64,000 bases of DNA from Streptomyces abikoensis (GCF_014648775.1 NZ_BMRT01000008.1:248001-312000), one strand, 5' to 3'; counted from the first letter of the stretch, positions 33,795 to 42,808 are shown. Program-made: numbers and translations. Notes: generated by a model from the letters alone, not told the origin.

Positions 33795-34160
33795 TCAGAC
33801 GGCGAGCGCCTGGGCGCGGCGCTTCACCTCCGTGCCGCGATTCTCGCTCAGCGCCTGCGCGGGGGTGCCGGGCAGGGTCGGGTCGGCGGTGAACAGCCAC
33901 TCCAGCATCTCCTCATCGCTGAAGCCGTCGTCGCGCAGCAGCGTCAGGGTCCCGGCCAGGCCCTTGACGACCTTGCCCTCGCTGATGAAAGCGGCGGGCA
34001 CCATGAGCACACGGTTCTCGCCACGGCGCACGGCGATCAGCTGGCCCTCCTTGACCAGCTGCCGGACACGCGTCACCTCGACGCCCATCATCTCCGCGAT
34101 GTCGGGGAGGTTGAGCCAGGCGGGTACGAGCGCATCGATCTTCACGTCAATCTCGGTCAC
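33795..34160 (-). CDS. Rv2175c-family DNA-binding protein
   Basis: A 121-residue protein with an N-terminal winged-helix/excisionase-like motif, LNLPDIAEMMGVEVTRVRQLVKEGQL (about 17-42), then VRRGENRVLMVPAAFI. The C-terminal helical half contains DGFSDEEMLEWLFTADPTLPGTPAQAL. It matches the family of M. tuberculosis Rv2175c, a DNA-binding substrate of the kinase PknL encoded beside it. Here a Ser/Thr kinase gene lies about 4 kb away. The start is GTG 34160; the longer frame upstream has no support. Confidence 0.87.
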   Translation of the reverse strand: MTEIDVKIDALVPAWLNLPDIAEMMGVEVTRVRQLVKEGQLIAVRRGENRVLMVPAAFISEGKVVKGLAGTLTLLRDDGFSDEEMLEWLFTADPTLPGTPAQALSENRGTEVKRRAQALAV

Positions 34161-34285
34161 GGGACAAGCCTGCCATCCGGGACTGACAGCCGGTAGCCGG
34201 GTTGACCCGAGCCGGGCCCCGGCCACCCCACCGGCCCCTTGAACCACCCCCGAACCACCCTCCGACCGCCTCGGAGCACGGCCCG

Positions 34286-35512
34286 TCAGACCACGGCGGC
34301 CTTCAGCGGGACGGACGCGTCCGCCGCCCTGGTCCGGTCGAGGACCGCGCCCTTCTCGATGAGCTTGCGCCCCTGGGCCAGATCGCGCGGCCGCCCCACG
34401 GCCAGCAGGGCCACCAGCACGCCCGAGCGCAGCCAGCACACCGTCCAGGCCGCACCCGCGGGGTTGCCGCGCCAGACCAGCTCGTCGGCGGAGGCGTGGT
34501 GCCCCGCGTACTGCACGAACCGGCCGAACTGCTCGGACCAGAAGTACGGCACGGGGTCGTAGACCGAGCCCTCCTCGGGGCCGTGCACGATGTTCTCGGC
34601 GACGGTCCGGGGGCCCTGGAGGGCGTTGTCCCAGTGGTGGACGAGCAGCCGCTCGCCGTAGCGGGCCGAGGGGAAGGAGGCGCAGTCGCCGACCGCGTAG
34701 ACGTCCGGCAGCGAGGTGCGCAGGCGGTCGTCGGTGACGACGGAGCGGTCCGCCGCCAGCTCGACGCCCGAGCCCGCGAGCCAGCCCGTGGCGGGGCGCG
34801 CCCCGATGCCGACGACGACCGCGTCGGCGGGCAGCCGGGTGCCGTCGTCGAGGACGACCGCGCCGGGCTCGACGGCCGTGACCCGGGCACCGGTCAGCAG
34901 CCGGGCGCCGCTGTGGGCGTACCAGTCGACCATGTGGGCGGCGACCTCGGCGGGCATGGCGCCCGCGAGCGGCCGGTCGGCGGCCTCGACGACCGTCACC
35001 CGGCAGCCCGCCTCGCGGGCGGCGGTGGCGAACTCGGCGCCGATCCAGCCCGCCCCGACGGCGACGATGTCCTGCTGCCGGGTGAGGACGGGGCGCAGCC
35101 GCTCGGCGTCGTCGACGGTGCGCAGGACGTGGACGCCGGGCAGGTCCCCGGCGCCGGGCAGGCCGATGGGCTCGGCGCCGGTGGCGACGACCAGGACGTC
35201 GTAGCCGAGGGGTCCCGCGTCGGTGTCCAGGACGTGCTCGGCGGCGCGCAGGCCGGTGGCCGTGAGGCCGAGCCGCAGGTCGATGCCGAGCGAGCCGAAG
35301 TCCACGGCGAAGGCGGAGCCCTCGGCCTTGCCGAGCAGCACGGATTTGGACAGGGGCGGCCGGTCGTAGGGCTGGTGGGGCTCGGCGCCCAGGAGGGTGA
35401 TCGCGCCCTGCCAGCCCTGTTCGCGCAGGGCGACGGCGGTCTGCACCCCGGCCATGCCCGCGCCGACGATCACGACGCGCCGGTCACTGCTGGTGTTCGT
35501 CTCCTCGCTCAC
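34286..35512 (-). CDS. NAD(P)/FAD-dependent reductase, ferredoxin-reductase-like
   Basis: A 408-residue two-Rossmann flavoprotein. The FAD motif is RRVVIVGAGMAGVQTAVALR (about 11-30) and the NAD motif is DIVAVGAGWIGAEFATAAREAG. YDRPPLSKSVL is typical of AIF/BphA4/rubredoxin-reductase proteins. VYAVGDCASFPSARYGERLLVHHWDNALQGP is the second FAD contact. These enzymes pass electrons from NAD(P)H to a ferredoxin or rubredoxin; no partner is adjacent. TACAGT (35520-35525 on this strand) lies seven bases before the GTG, so it is probably leaderless. It is divergent from thiO. Confidence 0.87.
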   Translation of the reverse strand: MSEETNTSSDRRVVIVGAGMAGVQTAVALREQGWQGAITLLGAEPHQPYDRPPLSKSVLLGKAEGSAFAVDFGSLGIDLRLGLTATGLRAAEHVLDTDAGPLGYDVLVVATGAEPIGLPGAGDLPGVHVLRTVDDAERLRPVLTRQQDIVAVGAGWIGAEFATAAREAGCRVTVVEAADRPLAGAMPAEVAAHMVDWYAHSGARLLTGARVTAVEPGAVVLDDGTRLPADAVVVGIGARPATGWLAGSGVELAADRSVVTDDRLRTSLPDVYAVGDCASFPSARYGERLLVHHWDNALQGPRTVAENIVHGPEEGSVYDPVPYFWSEQFGRFVQYAGHHASADELVWRGNPAGAAWTVCWLRSGVLVALLAVGRPRDLAQGRKLIEKGAVLDRTRAADASVPLKAAVV

Positions 35513-35683
35513 ACGATCAACTGTAGGCCCGACGCCCCGGTAGGCCGGAGCGCCGCGTGAGGAGACCTCTGACACAACGTCATGACCACGGCCTCACGCC
35601 GCGCTGGGCCGTACGGGTCGCCGACCGGGCCCGGCCGCCCTTCCGGGCGGTCCTCGGGCCGTACTAGGGTGGCAAGCTGCAAG

Positions 35684-35776
35684 CACTCGCGGGAGCCCGG
35701 GCGGACCGGGCTGAGAGGGAGGCTGGACGGCCTCCGACCGTACGAACCTGATCCGGGTCATGCCGGCGAAGGGAGG
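35684..35776 (+). ncRNA. TPP riboswitch upstream of thiO
   Basis: The thi-box core is complete: GCGGGAGCCCGG, then CTGAGAGGG, then a variable hairpin (GAGGCTGGACGGCCTC), then ACCTGATCCGGGTCATGCCG and GCGAAGGGAGG. CUGAGA and ACCUGAU are the invariant TPP-sensing segments. The closing strand contains GGGAGG, the ribosome-binding site of thiO 12 bases before its ATG. This fits ligand-dependent blocking of translation. Confidence 0.95.
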
Positions 35777-35788
35777 GGCTGGACGCCC

Positions 35789-37045
35789 ATGCACGCGCAT
35801 CGAACCCCTGGGGATCGAACACCGGCACATCGAACCAGGGCGCGCCCCGCGCGCCCGCGTCATCTCGGCCCCGGCCCGCGGACACCCGACGTCCTGGTGG
35901 TCGGCGGCGGTCTGATCGGCCTGGTCACGGCCTGGCGCGCGGCCCAGCGGGGGCTGCGCGTGGCTGTGGCCGACCCCGCGCCCGGCGGGGGCGCGGCCCG
36001 GGTGGCCGCCGGGATGCTGGCCGCCGTCACCGAGCTCCACTACGGCGAGGAGACCCTGCTCGCCCTCAACCTGGCCTCCGCCCGGCGCTACCCCGCCTTC
36101 ACGGCCGAGCTGGAGGAGGCCAGCGGCCAGGACACCGGCTACCGCGCCTGCGGGACGCTCGCGGTCGCCCTGGACGCCGACGACCGGGCCCATCTGCGGG
36201 AGCTCCACGCCCTCCAGCAGCGCTGCGGTCTGGAATCCCGGTGGCTGACCGGGCGCGAGTGCCGCCGGCTCGAACCGATGCTCGCGCCGGGCGTGCGCGG
36301 CGGACTCCACGCCCTCGGCGACCACCAGACCGACCCCCGGCGGCTCGCCCGGGCGCTGCTGGTGGCCTGCGAGCGCGAGGGCGTCGCCTTCCACCGCTCG
36401 GAGGCGGTACGGCTGCTGCTGACCGGCGACCGGGCCACGGGAGCGCTGCTCGCGGACGGCACCCGGCTGGCCGCCGACCGGACCGTCCTGGCCGCCGGGA
36501 GCCTCAGCGGCCGGCTGGCGGGCCTGCCCGAGGACGTCGTACCGCCGGTGCGCCCGGTCAAGGGCCAGGTCCTGCGGCTGCGGGTGCCGGGTTCGTACAC
36601 GGCCGTGAACGGGCCGTTCCTCTCCCGGACCGTCCGGGCCGTGGTGCGCGGCGGGCACGTCTACCTCGTGCCGCGCGAGAACGGCGAGCTGGTCGTCGGG
36701 GCGACGACCGAGGAACTGGGCTGGGACACGACCGTGACGGCCGGCGGCGTCTACGAGCTGCTGCGCGACGCCCACGAGCTGGTGCCCGGCATCACCGAGC
36801 TGCCGCTCGTGGAGACCCTCGCCGGGCTGCGCCCCGGCTCGCCCGACAACGCCCCGCTGCTGGGCCCGACCGCCCTGCCGGGCCTGTACGCGGCCACCGG
36901 CCACCACCGCAACGGCGTGCTCCTCACCCCCGTCACCGGGGACGTGATGGCCGAGGTGCTGACCACCGGCCGGCTGCCCGAGGAGGCCCACCCGTTCTCC
37001 CCCCGACGCTTCACCACCCCCGTACTCCAGGAGCAGCCCGCATGA
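35789..37045 (+). CDS. thiO: Glycine oxidase ThiO
   Basis: A 418-residue FAD enzyme that oxidises glycine to iminoglyoxylate for thiazole synthesis, replacing ThiH in aerobes. An Arg/Pro-rich stretch of about 30 residues precedes the FAD motif DVLVVGGGLIGLVTAWRAAQRG. GGGAARVAAGMLAAVTELHYG and the C-terminal LRPGSPDNAPLLGPT with YAATGHHRNGVLL are typical of D-amino-acid/glycine oxidases. The ATG at 35789 follows the riboswitch-embedded GGGAGGGG. The stop overlaps thiS by four bases. Confidence 0.94.
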   Translation: MHAHRTPGDRTPAHRTRARPARPRHLGPGPRTPDVLVVGGGLIGLVTAWRAAQRGLRVAVADPAPGGGAARVAAGMLAAVTELHYGEETLLALNLASARRYPAFTAELEEASGQDTGYRACGTLAVALDADDRAHLRELHALQQRCGLESRWLTGRECRRLEPMLAPGVRGGLHALGDHQTDPRRLARALLVACEREGVAFHRSEAVRLLLTGDRATGALLADGTRLAADRTVLAAGSLSGRLAGLPEDVVPPVRPVKGQVLRLRVPGSYTAVNGPFLSRTVRAVVRGGHVYLVPRENGELVVGATTEELGWDTTVTAGGVYELLRDAHELVPGITELPLVETLAGLRPGSPDNAPLLGPTALPGLYAATGHHRNGVLLTPVTGDVMAEVLTTGRLPEEAHPFSPRRFTTPVLQEQPA

Positions 37046-37251
37046 CCACGCACATCATCAGCGTCAACGGCGAGCGGCGCGCCGTCCCGGCGGGGACGAC
37101 GCTCGACGGGCTCGTGGCGACGCTCACCACGGCGCGCGGCGGGGTCGCCGCCGCCGTCAACGAGGCCGTGGTCCCCCGGGGCCAGTGGCCGGCGACCGCC
37201 CTCGGCGAGGGCGACCGCGTCGAGGTGCTCACCGCGGTGCAGGGAGGCTGA
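37042..37251 (+). CDS. thiS: Sulfur carrier protein ThiS
   Basis: A 69-residue beta-grasp protein ending in Gly-Gly. The terminal glycine becomes a thiocarboxylate and donates sulfur to ThiG. MTTHIISVNGERRAVPAGT and VAAAVNEAVVPRGQW match the ThiS family. The ATG overlaps the thiO stop (ATGA). Confidence 0.95.
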   Translation: MTTHIISVNGERRAVPAGTTLDGLVATLTTARGGVAAAVNEAVVPRGQWPATALGEGDRVEVLTAVQGG

Positions 37252-37260
37252 TCAGTACAG

Positions 37261-38058
37261 ATGGCGGACGATCTGCTCACCATCGCGGACACCCCGTTCA
37301 CCTCCCGGCTGATCATGGGCACGGGTGGTGCCCCCAGTCTGGACGTCCTGGAACGCGCCCTCATCGCCTCCGGCACGGAGCTGACGACGGTCGCCATGCG
37401 GCGGCTGGACGCGACGGTACGGGGGTCCGTGCTCTCCGTCCTGGAGAAGCACGGCATCCGGGTGCTGCCGAACACGGCGGGCTGCTTCACGGCGGGCGAG
37501 GCGGTCCTCACCGCCCGGCTGGCCCGGGAGGCGCTCGGCACGGACTGGGTCAAGCTGGAGGTGATCGCCGACGAGCGCACCCTGCTGCCCGACCCGATCG
37601 AGCTCCTGGACGCGGCGGAGATCCTCGTCGACGACGGCTTCACCGTGCTGCCGTACACCAACGACGACCCCGTCCTGGCCCGGAAGCTGGAGGACGTCGG
37701 CTGCGCGGCGATCATGCCGCTGGGCGCGCCCATCGGCTCGGGCCTGGGCATCCGCAACCCCCACAACTTCCAGCTGATCACCGAGCGCGCCACCGTCCCG
37801 GTGATCCTCGACGCGGGCGCGGGCACCGCGTCGGACGCGGCCCTGGCGATGGAGCTGGGGTGCGCGGCGGTGATGCTGGCGTCGGCGGTGACGCGGGCGC
37901 AGGAGCCGGTGCTCATGGCGGAGGCGATGCGGCACGCGGTCGAGGCGGGCCGGCTGGCCCACCGCGCGGGGCGCATCCCTCGGCGGCACTTCGCCGAGGC
38001 GTCGTCTCCTGCGGAGGGCTTGGCGATGCTGGACCCGGAGCGACCGGCGTTCGCGTAG
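37261..38058 (+). CDS. thiG: Thiazole synthase ThiG
   Basis: A 265-residue TIM-barrel enzyme that condenses deoxyxylulose 5-phosphate, iminoglyoxylate and ThiS thiocarboxylate to the thiazole phosphate. The Schiff-base lysine is K98 in DWVKLEVI. SRLIMGTGG, LPNTAGCFTAGEAV, AIMPLGAPIGSGLGI and DAGAGTASDAA are family hallmarks. It starts ten bases after thiS and ends the operon, followed by a hairpin. Confidence 0.96.
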   Translation: MADDLLTIADTPFTSRLIMGTGGAPSLDVLERALIASGTELTTVAMRRLDATVRGSVLSVLEKHGIRVLPNTAGCFTAGEAVLTARLAREALGTDWVKLEVIADERTLLPDPIELLDAAEILVDDGFTVLPYTNDDPVLARKLEDVGCAAIMPLGAPIGSGLGIRNPHNFQLITERATVPVILDAGAGTASDAALAMELGCAAVMLASAVTRAQEPVLMAEAMRHAVEAGRLAHRAGRIPRRHFAEASSPAEGLAMLDPERPAFA

Positions 38059-38083
38059 CCGGGGGCGGTGCGGCCCGGTGGGT

Positions 38084-38132
38084 CGGTTTGTGCCCACCCG
38101 TTCCGCCTTGCGGAACGCCTGCCCACAAACCG
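38084..38132 (+). terminator. Hairpin after thiG
   Basis: The outer stem CGGTTTGTG/CACAAACCG (9 bp), an internal loop and the inner stem GTTCCGC/GCGGAAC (7 bp) with a three-base loop begin 26 bases after the thiG stop. Confidence 0.7.
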
Positions 38133-38162
38133 GTGGGGGTGCGAGGGGGCGCAGCCCCTCCC

Positions 38163-38190
38163 GGAAACGGTGAAAGGGCGGGGCTGGGGC
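38163..38190 (+). repeat. Dispersed Streptomyces intergenic repeat (copy 2)
   Basis: GGAAACGGTGAAAGGGCGGG and the following GCTGGGGC match the elements at 29293 and 61472 with only a few changes. It is preceded by a short GGGGCGCAGCCCC hairpin-like stretch. Confidence 0.75.
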
Positions 38191-38302
38191 GAGCGCCCGC
38201 AGGGCCCGCCACCAGCGCCCCTGTCACCGTTCGGCTGCAGAACAGACGCACGAGCCGCAGGCCATACGGGCCACCCGGTATCGACTCGTAGACTCGTGTG
38301 CC

Positions 38303-40288
38303 GTGGATACGACCCTGCCCGACCCCCTTGTCGACCAGCTGCTCGACGGCCGCTACCGCGTCGAGGCGCGAGTCGCCGTGGGCGGCATGGCCACCGTCTA
38401 CCGCGCCCTGGACACCCGGCTCGACCGGGTGCTCGCCCTGAAGGTGATGCACCCCTCCCTCGCCGCGGACGCCGCCTTCGTGGAGCGTTTCATCCGCGAG
38501 GCCAAGTCCGTCGCCCGGCTCGACCACCCCAACGTGGTGAGCGTCTTCGACCAGGGCACGGACGGCGCGTACGTCTATCTGGCGATGGAGTACGTCGCGG
38601 GCTGCACCCTCCGTGACATCCTGCGCGAGCGCGGCGCCCTGGGCCCGCGTGCCGCGCTCGACATCGCCGAGCCCGTGCTGGCCGCCCTGGGCGCCGCCCA
38701 CCTCGCGGGGCTGGTGCACCGGGACATGAAGCCGGAGAACGTCCTCATCGGCGACGACGGCCGGGTCAAGGTCGCCGACTTCGGGCTCGTCCGCGCGGTG
38801 GACACCAACACCACGAGCAGCACCGGTGCCGTCCTGGGCACGGTGTCGTACCTCGCGCCCGAGCAGATCGAGCAGGGCACGGCCGATCCCCGCGCGGACG
38901 TCTACGCCTGCGGCGTCGTCCTGTACGAGATGCTGACCGGCGCCAAGCCGCACAGCGGCGGCACCCCCGCGCAGGTCCTCTACCAGCACCTCCACGAGGA
39001 CGTGCCGGCCCCGTCGGCCGCCGTCCCGGGGCTCGCGCCGGAGCTGGACGCCCTGGTGGCCTCGGCCACGGCCCGGGACCCGCGGCTGCGCCCGGCCGAC
39101 GCGGCCGGCCTGCTGGGGCAGCTCCGCCAGGCGCGCGCGGCACTGTCCGAGGAGCAGCTGGACCTGGTCCCGCCGAGGGCGGCGGCCCCCGCCCCGGCCG
39201 GTTCCGAGGACCGTACGAGCGTGATCCCCCGCCCGGCCGCCCCGCTGCCCGCCGAGGAGGACGCGCTCAACCGCACCACGCGGCTGGAGCTCCCGGCGAC
39301 GCCGCCGCCCCCACCGCCGGGCCCCGAACACGGGCACGGGCACGCCTACGGGCACGCGCCCGCGCCCGCTCCCGGGCCGCGCCGGGGACCGCTGGCGGGG
39401 CTGTCCCGCCGCTGGGTCCTCGCGGTCGCGGCCGCGCTGCTGGCCGTGCTGGCGGGCACCGGCGTCTGGTACATCAACTCCGGCCAGTTCACCTCCGTGC
39501 CGGCGGTCCTGGACATGACGCAGGACAAGGCGACGGCCGAGCTGGACAAGGCCGGGCTCGGCGTGAAGACGCAGCAGGCGTTCAGCGACACCGTCGAGCG
39601 CGGCCACGTCATCGCCACCGACCCCAAGCCGGGCGAGCGCATCCGCAACACCGGCAAGGTCACCATCACCGTCTCGCGCGGCCCGCAGAAGTCGGAGGTG
39701 CCCAATGTCGCCGGGCTGTCCCTCGACGATGCGAAGAAGAAGATCCAGGGCCAGGGCCTGACGGTCGGGGACGTCACCCAGCAGTTCAGCGACGAGACCC
39801 CCAAGGGATCGGTCCTGTCCACCGACCCCAGGCCGGGCACCGAGCTGCGGCCCGACACGGCCGTGGCCGTCGTCGTCAGCAAGGGCAAGCAGATCCCCGT
39901 GCCGAACGTGACGGGCATGCCGCTGGCGGACGCCACCGCCACGCTGCGGGACGCCGGTTTCGACGTCAAGGTCGCGGACGCCCAGGTGTACTCCGACAAG
40001 CCCCAGGGCGCGGTGGCCCAGCAGTCCCCGGGCCAGGGCGAGAAGGCCGCCCAGGGCGACACCGTCACCCTCACGGTCTCCAAGGGCAGGGAGATGGTCA
40101 CGGTCCCGGACGTCACCGGCAAGAGCGAGGCCGTCGCCAAGCAGATCCTGACCGCCGCGGGCTTCCAGGTGAAGGTCGACCGGCCGTTCTTCTTCCCGCA
40201 GGACTCCGTCGACAGCCAGTCCGTGCGGGGCGGCTCGCAGGCGGCCAAGGGCGACACCATCGTCATCAAGCTGAAGAGCGGTTTCTGA
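38303..40288 (+). CDS. PASTA-domain Ser/Thr protein kinase
   Basis: A 661-residue membrane kinase. The G-loop is VAVGGMATVY (24-33) and the catalytic lysine is K47. HRDMKPEN is at 139-146, DFG at 159-161 and GTVSYLAPEQ at 179-188. A Pro-rich linker (290-365) leads to one membrane helix (371-389) and four extracellular PASTA repeats (about 398-661). These bind peptidoglycan fragments in PknB relatives, so it probably reports wall state. TAGACT lies eight bases before the GTG, suggesting a leaderless message. An endonuclease-like gene follows five bases later. Confidence 0.94.
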   Translation: MDTTLPDPLVDQLLDGRYRVEARVAVGGMATVYRALDTRLDRVLALKVMHPSLAADAAFVERFIREAKSVARLDHPNVVSVFDQGTDGAYVYLAMEYVAGCTLRDILRERGALGPRAALDIAEPVLAALGAAHLAGLVHRDMKPENVLIGDDGRVKVADFGLVRAVDTNTTSSTGAVLGTVSYLAPEQIEQGTADPRADVYACGVVLYEMLTGAKPHSGGTPAQVLYQHLHEDVPAPSAAVPGLAPELDALVASATARDPRLRPADAAGLLGQLRQARAALSEEQLDLVPPRAAAPAPAGSEDRTSVIPRPAAPLPAEEDALNRTTRLELPATPPPPPPGPEHGHGHAYGHAPAPAPGPRRGPLAGLSRRWVLAVAAALLAVLAGTGVWYINSGQFTSVPAVLDMTQDKATAELDKAGLGVKTQQAFSDTVERGHVIATDPKPGERIRNTGKVTITVSRGPQKSEVPNVAGLSLDDAKKKIQGQGLTVGDVTQQFSDETPKGSVLSTDPRPGTELRPDTAVAVVVSKGKQIPVPNVTGMPLADATATLRDAGFDVKVADAQVYSDKPQGAVAQQSPGQGEKAAQGDTVTLTVSKGREMVTVPDVTGKSEAVAKQILTAAGFQVKVDRPFFFPQDSVDSQSVRGGSQAAKGDTIVIKLKSGF

Positions 40289-40293
40289 GCGTC

Positions 40294-41184
40294 ATGAGCG
40301 ATACCCACGACCTCCTGCCCGGCCCTGCGCGCAATCCCGTCGGCGGCCATGTCCCCGTCGCCGGCGGGCTCGCCAGGGTCGGCCTGGCCTACGCGCGAGA
40401 GCTGGCCGCCGAGGCCGTCCAGGTCTTCGTCGCCAACCCGCGCGGCTGGGCGACCCCGCCCGGCGACCCCCGGCAGGACGAGGAGTTCCGGGCGGCCTGC
40501 GCCGCCGAGGGCGTACCGGCCTACGTCCACGCCCCCTATCTGATCAATTTCGGCTCGCACACCGAGGCCACCGTCGAGAAGTCCGTGGACTCGCTGCGGC
40601 ACTCACTGCGCCGGGGCCGGGAGATCGGCGCGCTCGGCGTCGTCGTCCACACCGGCTCGGCGACCGGCGGGCGGCCGCGCGCGGAGGCGCTGGCGCAGGT
40701 CCACGAGCGGCTGCTGCCGCTGCTGGCGGAGCTCACCCACGACGACGATCCCCGGCTGCTGCTGGAGCCCACGGCCGGGCAGGGCTCCTCGCTCTGCTCC
40801 CTGGTCGAGGACCTCGGCCCGTACTTCGAGGCGCTGGAGCACCATCCGAAGCTGGGCGTCTGCCTCGACACCTGCCACCTCTTCGCGGCCGGGCACGACC
40901 TCGCGGAGCCCGGCGGGATGAAGCGGACGCTCGACGAGCTGGTCGCCGTGACCGGCCCGGGGCGGCTGGGGCTGATTCACGCCAATGATTCGAAGGACGT
41001 CGTCGGCGCCCACAAGGACCGCCACGAGAACATCGGTTCCGGCCACATCGGCGCCGAGCCCTTCGCCGAGCTGTTCCTGCACCCGGAGACGGCGGGCGTG
41101 CCGCTGACGATCGAGACGCCCGGCGGCAAGGAGGGCCACGCCGCCGACGTGGCCCGCCTGAAGGCGCTGCGCGAGCCGGTCTGA
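40294..41184 (+). CDS. Endonuclease IV (Nfo)-like TIM-barrel protein
   Basis: A 296-residue protein with the AP-endonuclease family 2 / endonuclease IV motifs in order: YVHAPYLINFGSHTEA, VVVHTGSATGG, LLLEPTAGQGSS, VCLDTCHLFAAGHDL, LIHANDSKDVVGAHKDRHENIGSGHIG and PLTIETPG. The zinc-binding His, Asp and Glu residues are present. Endonuclease IV cuts at abasic DNA sites, so a repair role is likely. It starts five bases after the kinase gene and is probably co-transcribed with it, an uncommon pairing. Confidence 0.9.
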   Translation: MSDTHDLLPGPARNPVGGHVPVAGGLARVGLAYARELAAEAVQVFVANPRGWATPPGDPRQDEEFRAACAAEGVPAYVHAPYLINFGSHTEATVEKSVDSLRHSLRRGREIGALGVVVHTGSATGGRPRAEALAQVHERLLPLLAELTHDDDPRLLLEPTAGQGSSLCSLVEDLGPYFEALEHHPKLGVCLDTCHLFAAGHDLAEPGGMKRTLDELVAVTGPGRLGLIHANDSKDVVGAHKDRHENIGSGHIGAEPFAELFLHPETAGVPLTIETPGGKEGHAADVARLKALREPV

Positions 41185-41200
41185 GAGACCCGGCGGAGCC

Positions 41201-41833
41201 TCAGAGCTCCGGCCCCTCCCCCGGCAGCTCCTGGTAGGAGTAGCGCTGCTCGCGCCAGGGGTCGCCGACGTTGTGGTAGCCCCGCTCCTCCCAGAAGCCC
41301 CGCCGGTCGGCGGTCATGTACTCCACGCCGCGCACCCACTTGGGGCCCTTCCAGGCGTAGAGGTGCGGGACGACCAGCCGGACGGGGAAGCCGTGCTCGG
41401 CGGTGAGGAGTTCGCCGTCCTTGTGGGTGGCGAAAATGCTCTGTTCCGAGGCGAAGTCGGACAGCCGCAGATTCGAGCTGAAGCCGTACTCGGCCCACAC
41501 CATCACATGCGTGACCTCGGGCGCGGGCGGCGCCAGTTCGAGGATCGTCCGGGTCGAGACCCCGCCCCACTCGGCGCCGAGCATGCTGTACTTCGTGACG
41601 CAGTGGAGGTCCCCCACCACCGTCGTGTACGGCAGCGCGGAGAACTCGTCGTGCGTCCAGCAGCGCTTGTCGCCGTCGGCGGTCGAGCCGAAGACACGGA
41701 ACTCCCAGCGGTCCGGCTTGAACTTCGGTACCGGGCCGTAGTGCGTAACCGGCCATCCGCGCTGGAGCCGCTGCCCCGGAGGCAGCTGAAGATGTTCCCC
41801 TTTGCGGCTTTCGGTATTTTTCGAGAGCCCCAT
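41201..41833 (-). CDS. Sulfite oxidase-like molybdopterin protein
   Basis: A 210-residue single-domain protein of the sulfite-oxidase/YedY fold that binds molybdopterin. The likely Mo-ligand Cys is in VVGDLHCVTKYS. WGGVSTRTILEL, VMVWAEYGFSSNLRLSDF, LTAEHGFPVRLVVPHLYAWKGPKWVRGVEYM and YHNVGDPWREQRYS follow the family. There is no signal peptide, so it seems cytoplasmic and its substrate is unknown. It is convergent with the endonuclease gene (17 bases) and divergent from bfr. Confidence 0.87.
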   Translation of the reverse strand: MGLSKNTESRKGEHLQLPPGQRLQRGWPVTHYGPVPKFKPDRWEFRVFGSTADGDKRCWTHDEFSALPYTTVVGDLHCVTKYSMLGAEWGGVSTRTILELAPPAPEVTHVMVWAEYGFSSNLRLSDFASEQSIFATHKDGELLTAEHGFPVRLVVPHLYAWKGPKWVRGVEYMTADRRGFWEERGYHNVGDPWREQRYSYQELPGEGPEL

Positions 41834-41921
41834 GGCTCAATGGTGTCAGACCCGTGGGGGTGCTGATGACCGGGGGACGCCCACAGCGGGCCCCCTCACT
41901 CCATATCCGGGCAACTCCCAC

Positions 41922-41935
41922 TAAGTGTGCACTTA
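41922..41935. promoter_or_regulatory. TAAGTG-TG-CACTTA inverted repeat upstream of bfr
   Basis: Six-base arms around two bases, 72 bases before the bacterioferritin start, in the divergent gap with the sulfite-oxidase-like gene. A candidate regulator site; no known motif assigned. Confidence 0.4.
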
Positions 41936-42007
41936 CTGGACGGCTCCCCCGGGCGGTGCGAGGATGCGCGCAAACTGCTGGACACCTGCTGGGAAGGAGC
42001 CTCTGCG

Positions 42008-42496
42008 ATGCAGGGAGACCCCGAGGTCATCGAGTTCCTCAATGAACAGCTGACGGCCGAGCTGACCGCCATCAACCAGTACTTCCTGCACGCCAAACTC
42101 CAGGAACACCACGGCTGGACCAAGATCGCCTCGCATACCCGTGCCGAGTCCTTCGACGAGATGCGGCACGCGGAGACCCTGACCGACCGGATCATCTTCC
42201 TGGAGGCGCTGCCCAACTATCAGCGGCTCTTCCACGTCCGGATCGGCCAGACGATCACCGAGATGTTCCAGGCCGACCGCCAGGTCGAGGTCGAGGCCAT
42301 CGACCGGCTGCGGCGCGGGGTGGAGGTCATGCGGGCCAAGGGCGACATCACCTCGGCCAATATCTTCGAGTCGATCCTCGCGGACGAGGAGGATCACATC
42401 GATTATCTCGACACCCAGCTGGAGCTGATCGAGAAACTCGGTGAGCCGCTGTACATCGCCCAGTTCATCGAGCAGGAGAACGGCGGCAGCAACTAG
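42008..42496 (+). CDS. bfr: Bacterioferritin
   Basis: A 162-residue four-helix protein that assembles into a 24-subunit haem-containing iron store. The ferroxidase ligands E18, E51, H54, E94, E127 and H130 are all present, and M52 is the haem-binding methionine between subunits. The ATG follows GGAAGGAG. It is convergent with bfd, 15 bases apart. Confidence 0.97.
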   Translation: MQGDPEVIEFLNEQLTAELTAINQYFLHAKLQEHHGWTKIASHTRAESFDEMRHAETLTDRIIFLEALPNYQRLFHVRIGQTITEMFQADRQVEVEAIDRLRRGVEVMRAKGDITSANIFESILADEEDHIDYLDTQLELIEKLGEPLYIAQFIEQENGGSN

Positions 42497-42511
42497 GCCC
42501 GGCGGCGCCGG

Positions 42512-42772
42512 CTAGGCGGCGACCGGCGCCACGGCCTCGGAGGCCGGTACGAGCGCCGTGTCGGCGCCCAGCACGTCGGCGCCCCCCTGGTCGGCCAGCT
42601 CCCGGCGCGGGCACGCGCCCCGGCCGAGGAGGGCCTGGATGCGGCGCACACAGCTGCCGCAGTCGGTGCCGGCCTTGCAGGCGGAGGCTATCTTGCGGGG
42701 CGTGCACGCCCCCTTGTCCGCGTGCTCGCGCACCTGCTGCTCCGTGATGCCGAAGCACGAGCAGACGTACAC
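42512..42772 (-). CDS. bfd: Bacterioferritin-associated ferredoxin Bfd
   Basis: An 86-residue [2Fe-2S] protein that reduces bacterioferritin to release iron. Cluster ligands are C4, C6, C38 and C41 in MYVCSCF and AGTDCGSC. The last 35 residues are an Ala-rich extension. The GTG start lies 37 bases downstream of a palindromic iron box, so it should be made when iron is low, opposite to iron storage. Confidence 0.93.
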   Translation of the reverse strand: MYVCSCFGITEQQVREHADKGACTPRKIASACKAGTDCGSCVRRIQALLGRGACPRRELADQGGADVLGADTALVPASEAVAPVAA

Positions 42773-42808
42773 GCGGTCACCGCCTTGCCGGGGAACGAGA
42801 AGGGCCCA

